From assembly GCA_039105265.1 (NCBI GenBank), contig JAPFFF010000002.1, positions 2,294,001 through 2,358,000 of the forward strand: a DNA stretch of 64,000 nucleotides, read 5' to 3'. Position numbers and translations under genes: made by a program. Source of the DNA: Tritrichomonas musculus (lineage: Eukaryota > Parabasalia > Tritrichomonadida > Tritrichomonadidae). This document shows, piece by piece, positions 8,818-18,164 of this stretch (position 1 is the stretch's first letter; every line of letters begins with the position of its first letter). The notes beneath the pieces are model-generated. The model was not told where the DNA came from and did no database searches. It worked only from the letters and a program-made list of their open reading frames with translations.

Positions 8818-10413
8818 ATGACATTCAACAACGAAGTCTTTCACAAGACATCAGCTGAAGTAAATACTCAGGTAGCTAGCTATTTCGATATAGTCGATAA
8901 TGCTATCGCCATGTCCGATGCCAACAAGAAGTACGTTATCGATGCGCAAGCTTCGTACAGTCCATCAGCACCTATTCATGCTGGTTCATTCACGACATTC
9001 ATCATCAGCCCTACTTGTGACAACACTGCCGATCTCTATAACGGATTCATCAAAGCGAAATTGAAAATCAATGGTGTTTTGAGTTCTTCTATTGGTGCTC
9101 AATTCGATGATTTAGGTGATCATTCATTTAAAGGTTTATGGGTTGGATTTAAAGTCGCTATGGATGCTGTTGAAAAATATGAAATTCTCGCTAATGGTAT
9201 CTCTATTTACACTCAGAACTTCGGTCCTGAAGAATCATTTCTTACAGCATGTGGAGCTAATGAAGCATCTAAACGTAGTGATATATACTCCAAGGTTCGT
9301 CATAAAGATATATTTAATCAGAAAACGAAACATGCTCGATGTGGATATTTCCTCACACTCGTCAACGGTACAACTGTATATAACGATATCGAAATCCCAT
9401 TAAAGATCGATCTTCGTCGATTCCTTCCTCTCAGCAATATCAAATACTTACCCTCATTCGCAGGTAAACTTGAACTCAAAGTTATGTTCGGTGTACAAGG
9501 TCTTGTGTACTGCCCTGTCGGATTACAGGCATCTATACATGGTGATGTAGAACAATACATTAAAATTCATGCTCAGAAAATTACGAATGAGTTTGTACCA
9601 ATCGGAACTCAAATTAGATCTTATGAAACGTGTAATGCTGGTGCACTTGCAGCTGCTAATCGTACTCTAACTATTAAACGTGATTATGAAGTTAATGATT
9701 GCTATAGTGTTATCCCCAACTTCGGTATCGATGGAGATATTTATCAATCACTCATTCAACGATATACACAACAAGAACTCATCTTCCCTACTCAAATTCT
9801 TACATTCACTACTATGAGTAAACCACTCAATCACGCAGGTCGTTGTTCGAGTACTCAGACAATCACCCCACGATTCGTTGATTCAATATTCTTCTTATTC
9901 CCTCAAACTCCAGCTCATCATACTGTATTCAAGAATCCGATATTCAAGAACTTTCAATTAAGATGTGGAGGTTACGGTGTCGTACCTACGATTCCATTCG
10001 CTACTGACGGTACTGATCCTATGTTTATAGAACTATGTCAGAACGCTATGAATATTAATGGTGAACAAACAGGGTTCAATAAAGAAGTGATTCAATCGTT
10101 AACTAATACCGATAACTGTAACGTTAGTACTGGGTTAATTAGTTATGATAGAACATCATTCTTCATCGGATTACCTACTGAAACTGATAACACATTTCAA
10201 CAGGGGCAGACATCTAATACTCCAATTACTTATGAAATCGTTTGTGATATACCCGCTACCGTTGATCCTGGTAATGGTGCTAACCGTTACCTTGATACTA
10301 ATACACCACCTATCATGGCTTTGCTTCAAGATACTGTTATATCAATTCATGTTCAACCTAATGGTATGCCACCCGTCGTTGAGATCGGCAGCTACGATAT
10401 CACGAGCAGGTAA
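8818..10413 (+). CDS. Major capsid protein, double jelly-roll type, of element A
   Basis: This 531-residue protein is similar over its length to the D capsid protein at 21272-22846: TSAE near the start, ASYFDIVDN, the ADLYNGFI strand, VGFK followed by an EKYEILANG strand, IDLRRFLPLSNIKYLP, TPRFVDSIF, and a C-terminus PNGMPPxVxxGxYDxTSR. It shares with the B capsid protein the pattern VGFK, an acidic helix, NG, and an ES-containing helix. Length and beta-rich character fit the double jelly-roll major capsid proteins of Polintons and adenovirus-like viruses, which form trimeric hexons; the fold is inferred. A T-rich box (ATATTTTTC) lies just upstream of the start. It follows the small virion genes. 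Confidence 0.85.
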   Translation: MTFNNEVFHKTSAEVNTQVASYFDIVDNAIAMSDANKKYVIDAQASYSPSAPIHAGSFTTFIISPTCDNTADLYNGFIKAKLKINGVLSSSIGAQFDDLGDHSFKGLWVGFKVAMDAVEKYEILANGISIYTQNFGPEESFLTACGANEASKRSDIYSKVRHKDIFNQKTKHARCGYFLTLVNGTTVYNDIEIPLKIDLRRFLPLSNIKYLPSFAGKLELKVMFGVQGLVYCPVGLQASIHGDVEQYIKIHAQKITNEFVPIGTQIRSYETCNAGALAAANRTLTIKRDYEVNDCYSVIPNFGIDGDIYQSLIQRYTQQELIFPTQILTFTTMSKPLNHAGRCSSTQTITPRFVDSIFFLFPQTPAHHTVFKNPIFKNFQLRCGGYGVVPTIPFATDGTDPMFIELCQNAMNINGEQTGFNKEVIQSLTNTDNCNVSTGLISYDRTSFFIGLPTETDNTFQQGQTSNTPITYEIVCDIPATVDPGNGANRYLDTNTPPIMALLQDTVISIHVQPNGMPPVVEIGSYDITSR

Positions 10414-10492
10414 ATGAAATTAACATCATTCTATATTTAATTAATTATTTTTCCTTCAACGGAGTATGTAATATCAGTTTATTTTTCATGAA

Positions 10493-10681
10493 ATGTCCGG
10501 TAAATCAGTTCAAGTAATGTCTCATAAACAACACACGACTCGGAATCCACCTATAACGAAACCTGAGTATCATCACCCTCCAACTCATAAGAAAGAGAAT
10601 CTAGTAGCGGTTGATCAGTCATCGAAACGAGTCAATGCTAAACAGTTGATACTCTATAAAGATGATGTTAACTCGTATTGA
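10493..10681 (+). CDS. Small conserved protein of element A
   Basis: This 62-residue His/Pro/Lys-rich protein has a C-terminal VNAKQLILY similar to VKQANIHY at the end of the 142-residue D protein (24053-24481), while that protein's N-terminal half resembles the 66-residue protein at 7893. It has its own ATG and a T-rich box (TTTATTTTTC) directly before it, so it reads as a separate small gene. No known domain. A structural or packaging role is only a guess. Confidence 0.45.
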   Translation: MSGKSVQVMSHKQHTTRNPPITKPEYHHPPTHKKENLVAVDQSSKRVNAKQLILYKDDVNSY

Positions 10682-10776
10682 TTTGCTATGTAAATCTCTG
10701 GCGAAGTCAAATCCGCTAGACGGACTATCCCTTTGGGTATTAAACAGTCAATTCCATGTATTTTACTATCAATGAA

Positions 10777-11298
10777 ATGATTAAGAAGCGAAATCTCAAC
10801 ACTGGAGTGAATGCAAATGTTCCACTCGAACCGACATCAGCATCACAATCCAATAACAATATCAATAACAACATCTTCATCAATAAACGTGATGATGGTA
10901 AAGAAGATATAGTCATCACTCGCGAATTAACTGTTCAACCAGATGAACCAGTCGTCAATCACGATGTCCGATCACTCATTCTAGAAACATACGCGAAGAT
11001 ACTACTCGATCAAGACAAAGCTCTGATCAGTAATCTCATCAGTAAACATACTATCATTGTTCCACAACACGATCTAGCATCAATCATCAAATCAGTTACA
11101 GGTGGTGATGTTGAGATATACACTGATGATAATCCTGGATGTTGTGTCGCGAAAGTATCACCAATACAGAAGATCGATGCTATTAAAATCGTTACTGAGT
11201 CTGGTGAGATAGTCACTGACTTCAAACAAGTCTATAACAAAGAGTTCAACGATCTCGTCAATGTATATCACTTATGTCTTAAGTATGTAGTCGTTTGA
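10777..11298 (+). CDS. Conserved protein of element A, family shared with element D
   Basis: The D protein at 24510-25037 is a clear relative: MIKKR start, NVxLEP, NNINNN, INKRDDGKE, then LETYAKILLDQDKALxSNLISK and a C-terminal HLCLKY. I place the start at 10777 rather than the upstream in-frame ATG (10756) because the D protein begins at the same residue and a T-rich stretch lies just before it. The 173 residues split into an Asn-rich linker and a compact C-terminal domain (about 75-173) with a CC pair (GCCVAK). No known family recognised; its place after the capsid genes suggests a virion or assembly role. Confidence 0.65.
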   Translation: MIKKRNLNTGVNANVPLEPTSASQSNNNINNNIFINKRDDGKEDIVITRELTVQPDEPVVNHDVRSLILETYAKILLDQDKALISNLISKHTIIVPQHDLASIIKSVTGGDVEIYTDDNPGCCVAKVSPIQKIDAIKIVTESGEIVTDFKQVYNKEFNDLVNVYHLCLKYVVV

Positions 11299-11329
11299 GT
11301 TCAAAAATAACGATTCATCTATTTTTGGT

Positions 11330-11808
11330 TTACGTCGATTCGAGTGCAGCTAATCGTGTTTCTAACGCTGTGATGTAACTCCATAGTTGTTCGATTTGGC
11401 TATTCAACGCCAACGAATCATGATGATCACCGGTATCGGCACGTAAATTTCTATATTCTGATGGGTTCATACCTTTATGTTTCACGAAACCTTTGATAGT
11501 GAACTCACCAGTACTGTTATTCCAGTTTATCGTGTAGTCTTGATATCTAAGTACAGCTTCAGTTCCATTCACGTTGTAAATCATTGTATGCGTATCACTG
11601 GTACTGGAATTGGTTTTGAATATGAAGTCGAGATGTTCAGTACCATCATCAAATACGGCATCGACTACAATATGTGCACCTTCCGCGAAAGGGAGAATCG
11701 ATGGCAATTTTAAAGTTCCAGTAACACCTATCGTCAACCATGTCTTATCAGTAGAACAGTATGATAGATCGTCATATGCTCTGACATTGTTAACATCAAT
11801 GTTTGGTA
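11330..11808 (-). CDS. 3' part of the element A fiber gene, left of the B insertion
   Basis: The minus-strand frame is open from the left border of element B to a stop at 11330. It codes for a compact beta-rich region (VTGTLKLPSILPF and later YNVNGTEAVLRYQDYTINW) followed by a short C-terminal heptad-like helix (QIEQLWSYITALETRLAALES). The 5' part of the same gene lies on the other side of B at 47641-53909, and the 5-bp ACTCA duplication bounds both sides. A C-terminal head plus coiled coil suits the tip of a trimeric fiber that attaches the particle to a cell; that is inference. The gene faces the plus-strand gene at 10777, the two ending 31 bp apart. Confidence 0.65.
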
Positions 11809-11813
11809 ACTCA
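11809..11813. repeat. Target-site duplication of element B (ACTCA), left copy
   Basis: ACTCA lies directly left of the B terminus and again directly right of it at 47636-47640. Both copies lie within the fiber gene of A, and nothing else separates them except B and its nested contents. Confidence 0.9.
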
Positions 11814-11995
11814 AGCAGATAGGAGTTGCTGTGATTCCTGGTCCAAGGCCCAGGACCCCCAGCAATTCCCCAAAAACACCCGTTACAGTGCTCCCAACGA
11901 CTGTCTTTTAAACGGCTCCAACATGGTCAAACGCCCCCAAAAACACCCGTTACGGTGACTCCAACGACTACCTCTCCTCAACGACACATCCGCTG
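11814..11995 (+). repeat. Left TIR of element B, outer part (continues at 39445-39493)
   Basis: These 182 bases plus 49 bases at 39445-39493 match the right TIR (47405-47635) in reverse complement; both arms total 231 bases. D inserted between the two pieces. The outer end has a hairpin (CCTGG/CCAGG around 11838-11855) and two iteron-like copies of a unit containing AAAAACACCCGTTAC. Confidence 0.9.
11868..11969 (+). repeat. Iteron-like direct repeats in the B TIR
   Basis: Two copies of a roughly 35-bp unit (CCCCAAAAACACCCGTTAC, then a CTCCAACGACT end) start at 11868 and 11934. Inverted equivalents lie in the right TIR at about 47480-47581, and a further copy at 39872-39907 precedes the polymerase-like gene. 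Spaced copies near termini fit binding sites for a replication or integration protein, or a promoter; no direct evidence chooses between these. Confidence 0.6.
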
Positions 11996-12007
11996 AGTAG
12001 TTAAGTA

Positions 12008-12038
12008 TAGGCGGTGTCTCATACTTCGCCACCGCCTA
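12008..12038. repeat. Terminal hairpin of element D
   Basis: A 9-bp perfect stem (TAGGCGGTG with CACCGCCTA) with a 13-base loop starts 13 bases from the element end; the right TIR has it at 39397-39427. A terminal hairpin could serve protein-primed replication start or integrase recognition. Confidence 0.6.
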
Positions 12039-12090
12039 CACGCTTCGCCACCAAGCTCAGGTACACCCTCGCTTGGGCCTCAGCTTCCGG

Positions 12091-12584
12091 CCAAATACCT
12101 ACTGAAAAACCTATCGTAAGTATACCCTATCTACATTAGCTAATTTCCCACCCCCGTCCCTCAAGTTCAAGTACATTGTCGTTTTTCAATATTTCTATTA
12201 ATTTTTTATACAACACTATACAAATGACCATACCATCAGATTTAAAGATTATGACCCAATATAAACAGTTTACTCTAAGAAATCCTATTTATACTTCTCG
12301 TGAAACCCAACAAGTTTATGATTCCTTTAAAGACATCAGGACATGTGATTCTAATGGATATGTTATAATTGAGGTTTTGGACGAAAGAAACAAATTTAGT
12401 GGTTTTAGATATGCTAAATTTAGACGTGCAGCTGTTTTGAAATACAATAATGATTATGATCGGGAAAGAGAAAAAGATGCACCACGATATAGAAAGTTTG
12501 ATGAGCACCATAAGATATTTGAGTAAAAAGTGTTAGTATTATTTTGTTTGCCAAATATCCTCTGAAAACCTATCGTAAGTACAC
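12091..12584 (+). repeat. Direct repeats framing the TIR gene of element D
   Basis: A roughly 35-bp sequence (CCAAATA, CTGAAAA, CCTATCGTAAGTA) occurs at 12091-12126 and again at 12551-12584, on both sides of the small gene, with mirror copies at 39309-39344 and 38851-38884. Each holds GTAAGTA, which resembles a 5' splice site, but a regulatory or former-insertion role is equally possible. Confidence 0.6.
12224..12526 (+). CDS. Small TIR-encoded protein of element D, left copy
   Basis: This 100-residue protein is repeated identically on the minus strand at 38909-39211 because it lies in the TIR. I start it at the ATG at 12224; a longer frame upstream lacks an ATG, and a T-rich box (ATTTTTTATAC) lies 14-24 bp before this start. 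It is mixed alpha/beta in character, with a central hydrophobic stretch (NGYVIIEVLDE) and a charged C-terminus (DREREKDAPRYRK). No family recognised. Keeping an identical open frame in both TIRs suggests use rather than chance. It could be a terminus-binding or early regulatory protein; this is a guess. Confidence 0.6.
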   Translation: MTIPSDLKIMTQYKQFTLRNPIYTSRETQQVYDSFKDIRTCDSNGYVIIEVLDERNKFSGFRYAKFRRAAVLKYNNDYDREREKDAPRYRKFDEHHKIFE

Positions 12585-12779
12585 ACTCTCTATTTTCACT
12601 ATTCCATCCAGTGTTTGCACTTTTGCTATTTGATATTTCAAAAATCATCAAAATTCATCAAAAATTCATCAAATATTTCAGTAAAATATCAGAATATTTC
12701 TAATATTTTTATTTTCATCTGGTTAACAATTATAATTTAAAAAAAATTTGGAAAAATAACGAATAATATAAACGATTAT

Positions 12780-13020
12780 TTTTCATTTAATTTCTTGATA
12801 TTTTTCATTCAATTTTTGCTATTTTTCATTCAATTTTTGCTATTTTTCATTCAATTTCTTGATATTTTTCCTTCAATTTCTTGAAATTTTTTCATTGAAA
12901 ATTGAATGCTGAAATTTCAAGAATTTGAATGAAAAATAGCAAAAATTGAATTAAAAATAGCAAAAATTGAATAGAAAATATCACAAATTGAATAAAAAAT
13001 AGCAAGATATTGAATAAAAA
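12780..13020. repeat. Inverted array of about 20-bp AT-rich units
   Basis: Several copies of a unit like ATTTTTCATTCAATTTTTGCT on the left (12785-12895) face reverse-complement copies like AAAAATAGCAAAAATTGAAT on the right (12905-13015). Together they form a large imperfect hairpin just inside the hAT left end, and may be subterminal repeats of the transposon. Confidence 0.65.
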
Positions 13021-13101
13021 ATGATCGTAAAACGATTTTTGTAAATCAATACTTGGTTAACCAAGTATTTTAAATATGCGGTTTTAAATAAATATGCGGT
13101 T

Positions 13102-14851
13102 TTAAGGGTAAAGTTGGCTTTTCTTTTTTTTGAAATCTTTTAATTTATTCTATGTGCTGCTTGAATGAATTGTATGATCATTGAATTTATTTCTATGTAA
13201 ATTCAATCTTTTCTGAGGGGCATTCAAATGAACAGAAAAAAAAGAGCTCCACAGAGCTATCAAATCAATTTTTGTACAAAAAAGCATTACAACGTAATGT
13301 AAAATATTCTGAATTTTGGATATATAACAAAAAATGGTCCAAATTATGAAAAAAATAAAAAATGAAAATATCATAATCCAAAAAATATCAAGAAAACATT
13401 TTTTTACTAAAAAAAGTGCATATTTCTAATTTTAAACATATATACAAGGGGAATCATTTGTTTTTATCATATTTAATTTGAAGCAGACAGAATTACAATG
13501 CTTTTTTTTTCTTCAAATTAGAAAAAAATATTTTTTCTACTTAATTCTATTGATATTGGTTGATATATATTTTTTATACGAATATTTTAGATTGATATTC
13601 GATATTCATTAAGAAAAATATTTGTTTTAAAATGCAATAAAATTATTTGAAAATTTTATCTTGAAAATTTTGATGTTAGCAAGTCGGCTCTTCTCGAATA
13701 GGAAACTTTTTGGATTTGTACTAGGAAAATATAAGTAATAGCATTTATTATAATAAAATGGCCCATTAAAAATTAGAAAATTTGAATCATGGAGAAAATT
13801 GAATATTGATATTTCTGTGATTTTTTGATTTGATGGATTTTTCCTATTATATTTTATGTAGTATTTGATATATACATAAAATTAAGGAATCTAATTGCGT
13901 GTAAAATGAAAAATTGGCAATTTCAAATAAGTTTGTTTTTGAAAATATTGAAAGGGTTGAAAAGTTGAATAAAATCAAAAAAAAAAAAATATTTATCATA
14001 TCTTATTATTAAAAAAGCCAAAATTATTATAATTTTTATATTAATTTATATATAATAATATATATATATTATTTATTAAATATTAATAATATAATGAATA
14101 TGGAAATAAATATTCTTTTTTTAAGTTAACTTAAAAATTCAATGGAGATAAAAAAATTTGAATGAATGCTTTTTCGTTTTTTTATTCAAAATTATGAGAT
14201 AAAAAATGTTTTTATCTCAATAAATTTATCATAATTTATATATATAATATCAGCTAATAGACAGAATAATTAATTAAACTACAAAAACATATATAACCAT
14301 ATATATTAAAAAATATTAATTTATTTTGAACAATAAACTAATTTATCAATTGAAATAGCTATATATTTTTGCTGAACCCATACCAATGTTTTTATAAAAT
14401 TTCCGAATAAATCCTTTTATTTACAAAATTAAATAATTTTATAATTCTAAGGTATTCCATATAAAATTTCATTACAAATATCTTTTTTATTTTCATATTG
14501 ATTCAAAAAAACTGTTTTTTGATGAGAGAAATTGGTTCACAATTTTTTGAAAGAAATTTTTTTTTATTCAATTATTTGAGAAAATAGAAATTCGAAAAAA
14601 ACTATCTAAACAAAAATATTCTTATTTAAAAAATTAATCTTAAATTAATTATATTTTTTTAAATTAAGATTATACATGATAATCTTAATGGATAAAATAA
14701 AAAATGATTAAACGTTGATTTGATAAGAAATATATAAATTTTTTATATTTTAATGAAATATCAGATTTGCCATTAGCAAAAACTCATAGAATATTTTGAA
14801 AGATATTACAAAAAGTGGAGAAAAGTTGAGAAAAGCCAACTTTACCCTTAA
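13102..14851. mobile_element. TTAA-ended MITE-like element inside the hAT transposon
   Basis: Ends are TTAAGGGTAAAGTTGGCTTT and its reverse complement, 22 bp. TTAA at both ends could be a piggyBac-type target duplication, but the inner GGG start is not the usual one, so the superfamily is open. The interior is AT-rich without a convincing gene. The first 86 bases recur inverted at 58728-58812, showing that this is a repeat family. Confidence 0.65.
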
Positions 14852-15001
14852 ATAAATGAAAAAATTATTTTTTTAAAAAAAAAACTAAAGGCAAGCTTAA
14901 TAACTAAAGAGTTTATTGAATATTAATAGAAAACCTTTAACAAAAACCAAAATGTGTTTTAATGTAATTTTGTATAATTTATGCAAAAGCTCTGTTTTAA
15001 T

Positions 15002-15110
15002 CTAGCAAATATTGCAGCAAGGCTCTTTCCAATTTCTACATCTGAAGTTGATGCAGAGATGACATTCTAGCAGATTAAATGACCTTTTGATTCCAGAAAC
15101 AAGATAAATC
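15002..15110 (+). pseudogene. Remnant of hAT transposase C-terminal dimerisation region
   Basis: One frame reads LANIAARLFPISTSEVDAEM, then a stop, a few residues, a second stop and PFDSRN. The LFPISTSEVDAE pattern matches the hAT C-terminal region, where a hydrophobic-Pro-x-(S/T) stretch precedes an acidic or E-R motif. It has stops within 30 codons, so it is decayed. It agrees with the 8-bp duplication that assigns the host element to hAT. Confidence 0.55.
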
Positions 15111-15793
15111 CAAAAACAATAATTAATGAACAGAAAAGGAATACTCAGTCTAATTCTGATTTTTTAGTCACAAAGTGGTATTATCCCAATCATAAATCAA
15201 AATCATAATAAACATATTTAATAATTAACAAATTTTTTATTTTATATTTATCATATTTGCTTTTTATCACTTTTATTATTAAATATATTTCAATTTTAAA
15301 ACACTGAACGAAGATTGATGAAAAAAAGATATTATTATTACTATATATTTAAAGAAAAATCTAATATAATATAGTTTTTATACCAATATATGCATTTTAT
15401 CTTGAAAAATAAGCTTATTATATTCATATGTCTCAAAGATATTCAGATATATAAAAAACTTTCATTTTTTGAAAATATAATATTTGAGATATTTTCCATT
15501 CTAATTTACCCATTTTGCGCATTTGTTAATACTCCTTTTGATTCTGCCTCTAGTTCGATTGGCCGATGTACAGAATTTTTTTAAATTTATATTTTTAAAA
15601 TATCCAAAGTTGATTTTCTTATATCTCACAAACAATTGTTTAGTATATAGCAGTGTTTTTAATATATTTCAAAAAATATTTTAAAATACTCATATATATG
15701 GTTTGCTGAAATTTAACAAAAAAATGGTTACATTTATTATTTTTTAAAAACTTGAAATATCAAATTTCAAGAGTGACATACACTGATTCCATC

Positions 15794-15864
15794 AATGTCA
15801 TTTCCAAGGTATGGAGTAGTTTTTGAGTTTTCTAATGGTGTTTTTTGAATTCTACACCCGAAAA
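15794..15864 (+). repeat. Left TIR of element D, inner part
   Basis: These 71 bases match the inner end of the right TIR (38756-38826) in reverse complement, with about one difference seen. The piece continues the TIR at 11996-12608 exactly after one copy of the 8-bp hAT duplication is removed. Confidence 0.9.
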
Positions 15865-16128
15865 TACGGTATTTCTTGTATAGGCACGACCCCGAAAAAT
15901 TGAGTTTTGATCGATTTAATATTTTCTCTCAAATATTTTTATGCCAGAAGTATATTTTTTTCTCTCAAATATTTTGAAAAGATTTTATAAAAATATTCTT
16001 AAAAAGTTAACTAGACACCAAGATATTTTAATATTATTTTTCACTTTTTGAATTTAAATTTTTATAGATTTTAATAAATTTTCAAAATTTTTGTTTAACT
16101 TTTTGAATTTAAATTTTGGTTAGAAATT

Positions 16129-16172
16129 GATGTTACATTAATGTAATATTGATGTCACATTGATGTAACATC
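16129..16172. repeat. Hairpin-forming inverted repeat
   Basis: GATGTTACA at 16129-16137 pairs with TGTAACATC at 16164-16172; the interior repeats related ATGTAA and ATGTCACAT words. It could be a protein binding site; no function assigned. Confidence 0.4.
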
Positions 16173-16556
16173 CCAAAATTTTACCCATAAATTGAGAAAT
16201 AAAATTTTTACGTTTAAAATGAAATTATTTGATAAATAAAATTTTTTCCTTTAAAATTATAATATTTGTGAAAGAAAATTTTATTAATAAATTGATAGAT
16301 AAAATTTTTTATTATTTTTACAAGTTTATGGTTATAATTTATTAAAATTATTTTTTATAAAAAATGTCGGACTTTCTATTTTTCGAACTATGTAACTTTC
16401 CACCAAATATTTCCATTGAGCTATGACCCCATACAAGAATATTTTTGGATGGTTTATTTTTAAAACTAAATTCTGAATATATTATTTGAGTTATTACAAT
16501 ATATTTCAATATTTATTTGGTTTTATATTTATTCAAAATCGAGTTTCCATCTTTGT

Positions 16557-16628
16557 CTATGCGTGTGTCGTAATGGTTAAACTCCCTACCTAACATCCTA
16601 GGTTCGACATATATCCGGAACGCATTTT
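16557..16628 (+). repeat. tRNA-like sequence with pol III A/B-box pattern (SINE-like)
   Basis: GTCGTAATGGTTAAAC resembles an A box and GGTTCGACATA a B box about 35 bases later, with GCGT/ACGC at the ends and a T-run after ACGCA. The anticodon and T stems do not pair well, so a functional tRNA is unlikely. The downstream 200 bases could be a SINE body, but no end repeats were found. Confidence 0.3.
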
Positions 16629-16902
16629 TTCTGAGTTATGAGAAAGAGTGGACTTTGAGTGAAATCTGTGAAAACTTGGATTTGTGGCTAAGTTGTGAGT
16701 TGTTCGTTAACAATTATTCCGCAAACAAAAAACTTATTGAGTTAAGTTTCCATCTTCCTGATCGAGGCCATTAACTTCCCCTAGTTAACGGACGGCTCCT
16801 TTCAATAAGGATTTCATTTGGAGTAGATCTCTTTTATAAGTAATTCAGAAAAAGGCCTCTCAGGGTTGGTTTTTGCACTTTTGTTTTTATATTTTTATAA
16901 AA

Positions 16903-18153
16903 ATGTATCCAGTACTTAATCCGGCTGAAGAAACAACACCTATTCCAATTGAATATGCTTACTTTTTAGAAGATGGGGAACGAGATAAAACAAGACCTAA
17001 TCGTTTTTATTTTAATTATCCTCAAGATTGGGTTACTTCAAATAGAGGGGAATCAATAATAGGCGTAAGAAATATATGGACAAATTGTAGAAGAAGAAAA
17101 ATATCATATACAATAGGAATCAGAAAATATTATAAAAAAGATTATGATGACTTAAAGCTAAACAACCCAAATCAAACATATGATGATCTTTATTTATCTA
17201 TTCCAAATGATAGGAAATCAGAATTATTTTATGATGTAATTTCTTGGATTCCTACAGAAAAAGATTTAAGGGAAATATTAATTGATTTGAAATATTTCTT
17301 AAGAACAGAGTTTGAAAAATATAATGTTGCTCCAATTGCATTAAATAAATTTCTTCATTCATCTATTGATAAACAAAAAGAGAAATTAGAAGAAGATATC
17401 AATAAGAAAATGGATGAAACACTACAACTTGATATCGAAATAGCAAATAGTACGAACTTAGATGAAATCGCACAAAAAACACTTCAGAAGCAAAATTTAA
17501 TAAATGAGAGCTGGGATTTAAGAAGAAAAATTGATGAATTAGAGGAATCAAAAAAATTAGTTGGACAACCTGTTTTTAATTTAAGGGATGTTGGTATGGA
17601 CGGATATTATGATTATGATAAAAAGAAATTTATTGAAATAATGTATTCGATGTGGAATGAAGATGAAAATAATCCTTTTTATATTGACCTATCAATCAGC
17701 TTTCGTATAAGACCTTTTGAAAATGGTATACAAGATAATTCTGTTAATAGTATTTATGATTTAGCAGATGTATTTAATGTTGGTTTTGAACCTTTTCAAA
17801 ATAATCCAAACAAATACATGGATTTAGATAATCCGATTGAAGACAAAAATGGGAATACTATTAGATATGAAGGAAAATGGATGAAAGAAATAATATTCGA
17901 AGATGTTTGGGATAGAGTTAGCTGTAAAATATATTCATCAATAGCAGAACAATCATCAAAAGGATATTTAGGAAATAGTAAAGTTATATTTAACCCAATC
18001 AAATACTTCAAGCTAAATTCAACTGATCAAAGATTTTGGATAGAATTCTATTCAGGGCGTCATAATCAAATACCTGTAAAGATACCAAATAATGAAACAT
18101 TTTATATTGAGATGCAATTCATGCCATTCAATAAGAAATTGATGTATGTTTAA
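16903..18153 (+). CDS. Conserved virion-protein candidate of element D
   Basis: This 416-residue protein is the counterpart of 3981-5474 in A: NRFYFNYPQDWVTSN and IIGVRNI near residues 35-65, and a C-terminus with FWIE, IPVKIP and MQFMPFNKKLMYV. I start at the ATG at 16903, since the longer frame begins at a non-ATG codon. The middle has a charged coiled-coil stretch (about 150-215, with repeated E/K heptads) that the A protein lacks in this form. T-rich boxes sit just upstream. It is the first gene inside the left TIR and is followed 11 bp later by the integrase. A jelly-roll minor capsid role is inferred; no enzyme motif seen. Confidence 0.6.
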   Translation: MYPVLNPAEETTPIPIEYAYFLEDGERDKTRPNRFYFNYPQDWVTSNRGESIIGVRNIWTNCRRRKISYTIGIRKYYKKDYDDLKLNNPNQTYDDLYLSIPNDRKSELFYDVISWIPTEKDLREILIDLKYFLRTEFEKYNVAPIALNKFLHSSIDKQKEKLEEDINKKMDETLQLDIEIANSTNLDEIAQKTLQKQNLINESWDLRRKIDELEESKKLVGQPVFNLRDVGMDGYYDYDKKKFIEIMYSMWNEDENNPFYIDLSISFRIRPFENGIQDNSVNSIYDLADVFNVGFEPFQNNPNKYMDLDNPIEDKNGNTIRYEGKWMKEIIFEDVWDRVSCKIYSSIAEQSSKGYLGNSKVIFNPIKYFKLNSTDQRFWIEFYSGRHNQIPVKIPNNETFYIEMQFMPFNKKLMYV

Positions 18154-18164
18154 GACTAATTTAA

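Larger units (their letters stand above)
11996..12608 (+). repeat. Left TIR of element D, outer part
   Basis: This 613-bp stretch is the inverted copy of 38827-39439. Together with the inner part at 15794-15864 it gives the full 684-bp TIR. It holds a GC-rich outer 95 bases with a hairpin, then a small gene framed by two direct repeats. Confidence 0.92.
12609..15785. mobile_element. Degenerate hAT-superfamily DNA transposon inserted in the left TIR of element D
   Basis: Ends: left CAGTGTTTGCACTTTTG, right (reverse complement) CAGTGTATGTCACTCTTG, both followed within 35 bases by ATTTGATATTTCAA. An 8-bp duplication ATTCCATC (12601-12608 and 15786-15793) matches the hAT rule, and the uninterrupted target sits in the right TIR of D. 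The 3.2-kb interior is very AT-rich, carries no long frame, contains the TTAA-ended MITE at 13102-14851 and a decayed piece of hAT transposase at 15002-15110. It is therefore non-autonomous now. Confidence 0.85.
15865..16902. other. Noncoding region between the D left TIR and its first gene
   Basis: This kilobase of AT-rich DNA has no long frame. It contains a hairpin at 16129-16172, a tRNA-like/SINE-like stretch from 16557, and, next to the first gene, T-rich boxes at about 16881-16896. Otherwise I see nothing in it. Confidence 0.5.

Noticed and set aside
11868-11969. CRISPR-like spaced repeats
   Set aside because: Only two copies in a TIR, spacing carries no spacer pattern, and the host is eukaryotic.
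12176-12526. Longer form of the TIR gene starting at a non-ATG codon
   Set aside because: The ATG at 12224 has a T-rich box at the usual distance; the extra residues are absent of support. The same reasoning moved starts at 16903, 21272, 32792, 42586, 44358, 44437 and 47262.
15390-15584. 64-codon frame in the hAT interior
   Set aside because: AT-rich low-complexity hydrophobic frame without similarity or promoter; the only transposase trace is at 15002-15110.
16557-16628. A functional tRNA gene
   Set aside because: A/B-box-like words exist, but the anticodon and T stems do not pair; kept only as a SINE-like candidate.
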